From NCBI GenBank assembly GCA_029255685.2, contig CM055317.2, positions 70,297,460 to 70,361,459 of the forward strand: a DNA stretch of 64,000 nt. Direction: 5' to 3'. The translations under genes and the position numbers were made by a program. The notes under the pieces were generated by a model. The model was given only the letters and a program-made list of their open reading frames with translations. It searched no databases and was not told the origin of the DNA. This DNA comes from Silene conica. Lineage: Eukaryota; Streptophyta; Magnoliopsida; Caryophyllales; Caryophyllaceae. Below are positions 63,784 through 64,000 of this stretch, in pieces. How positions within the stretch are numbered: position 1 is the stretch's first letter; the number at the start of each line of letters is the position of its first letter.

Positions 63784-64000
63784 GAGGAGAGGGAACATGT
63801 AGGGACAAAGTAAATGAAAGTGAAAGAGACAAGAGATAAATAAAAGTTGAAAAATAAGGTGAGAGTCTTGTTTGCTTTTTGTTTACTTTGTTAAAAGATT
63901 GTATTTTTTCTCACAAATTCTTTTGAATAACTACCGTCAATATTTGCCACAAGTTAAAAATGAACAGTTTCTTTTACGATATAAAAGTGATATTATTCAT

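Overview
The window is nuclear DNA from a eudicot plant. The evidence is spliced GT-AG genes, cytosolic-type tRNA-Lys genes, and a dense mix of plant transposons: Copia, Gypsy, LINE, SINE, Helitron, Mutator-like (MULE), CACTA-like, Stowaway and Tourist-like elements. A Caryophyllales source is a weak guess from the look of the repeats. I count three genes that look like live host protein genes, two identical-type tRNA-Lys genes, and otherwise transposons in all stages of decay. Layout: 445-2340 (minus) is the 5' part of a chloroplast protein gene that I identify as PRDA1-like (At5g48470 type). Its 3' end is off the left edge, and a tRNA-Lys(UUU) lies 146 bp upstream on the same strand. 25155-27042 (plus) is a small VOC/glyoxalase-fold gene of the At5g48480 type. 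These two are consecutive loci in Arabidopsis, so the pair is conserved microsynteny prised apart by about 22.8 kb of insertions. 60069-63686 (minus) is a four-exon NOI/RIN4-like gene with the AvrRpt-cleavage motif. 38407-40952 is a broken serine carboxypeptidase S28 (prolyl carboxypeptidase-like) gene with a duplicated first exon. Between the syntenic pair lie a decayed Copia element split by a LINE 3' end (3086-5980), a second tRNA-Lys with duplicated flank (6942-7080), a copy of the glyoxalase promoter (7656-7775), several MITEs, and a block of nested Helitrons (from 8669). Inside that block sits an apparently complete Mutator-like element (12856-18237). It has 112-bp terminal inverted repeats, a perfect 9-bp target duplication, a five-exon 1148-aa transposase gene running in from one end, and a convergent two-exon gene for a GRF zinc-finger/transmembrane protein running in from the other. 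This mudrA/mudrB-like two-gene layout with an unrelated second protein is the most interesting system in the window. The right half holds a pristine Copia retrotransposon (28645-33425: identical 242-bp LTRs, intact 1442-codon ORF, 5-bp target duplication) and a CACTA-like element carrying a kinesin motor-domain fragment (33675-37999). A 22-bp minisatellite at 43195-45780 is split by a Mutator-type element with a 9-bp target duplication, which itself contains a Stowaway MITE. Next come a Gypsy LTR pair next to an inverted gag (47707-49785), a degenerate MULE transposase-OTU protease gene facing a broken plant-mobile-domain gene (49885-54302), a large quasi-palindrome (54894-55105), a hAT-like element, a LINE 3' end, and a short complete Helitron (57956-58577). 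Long stretches without any of these are AT-rich and I see no genes in them.
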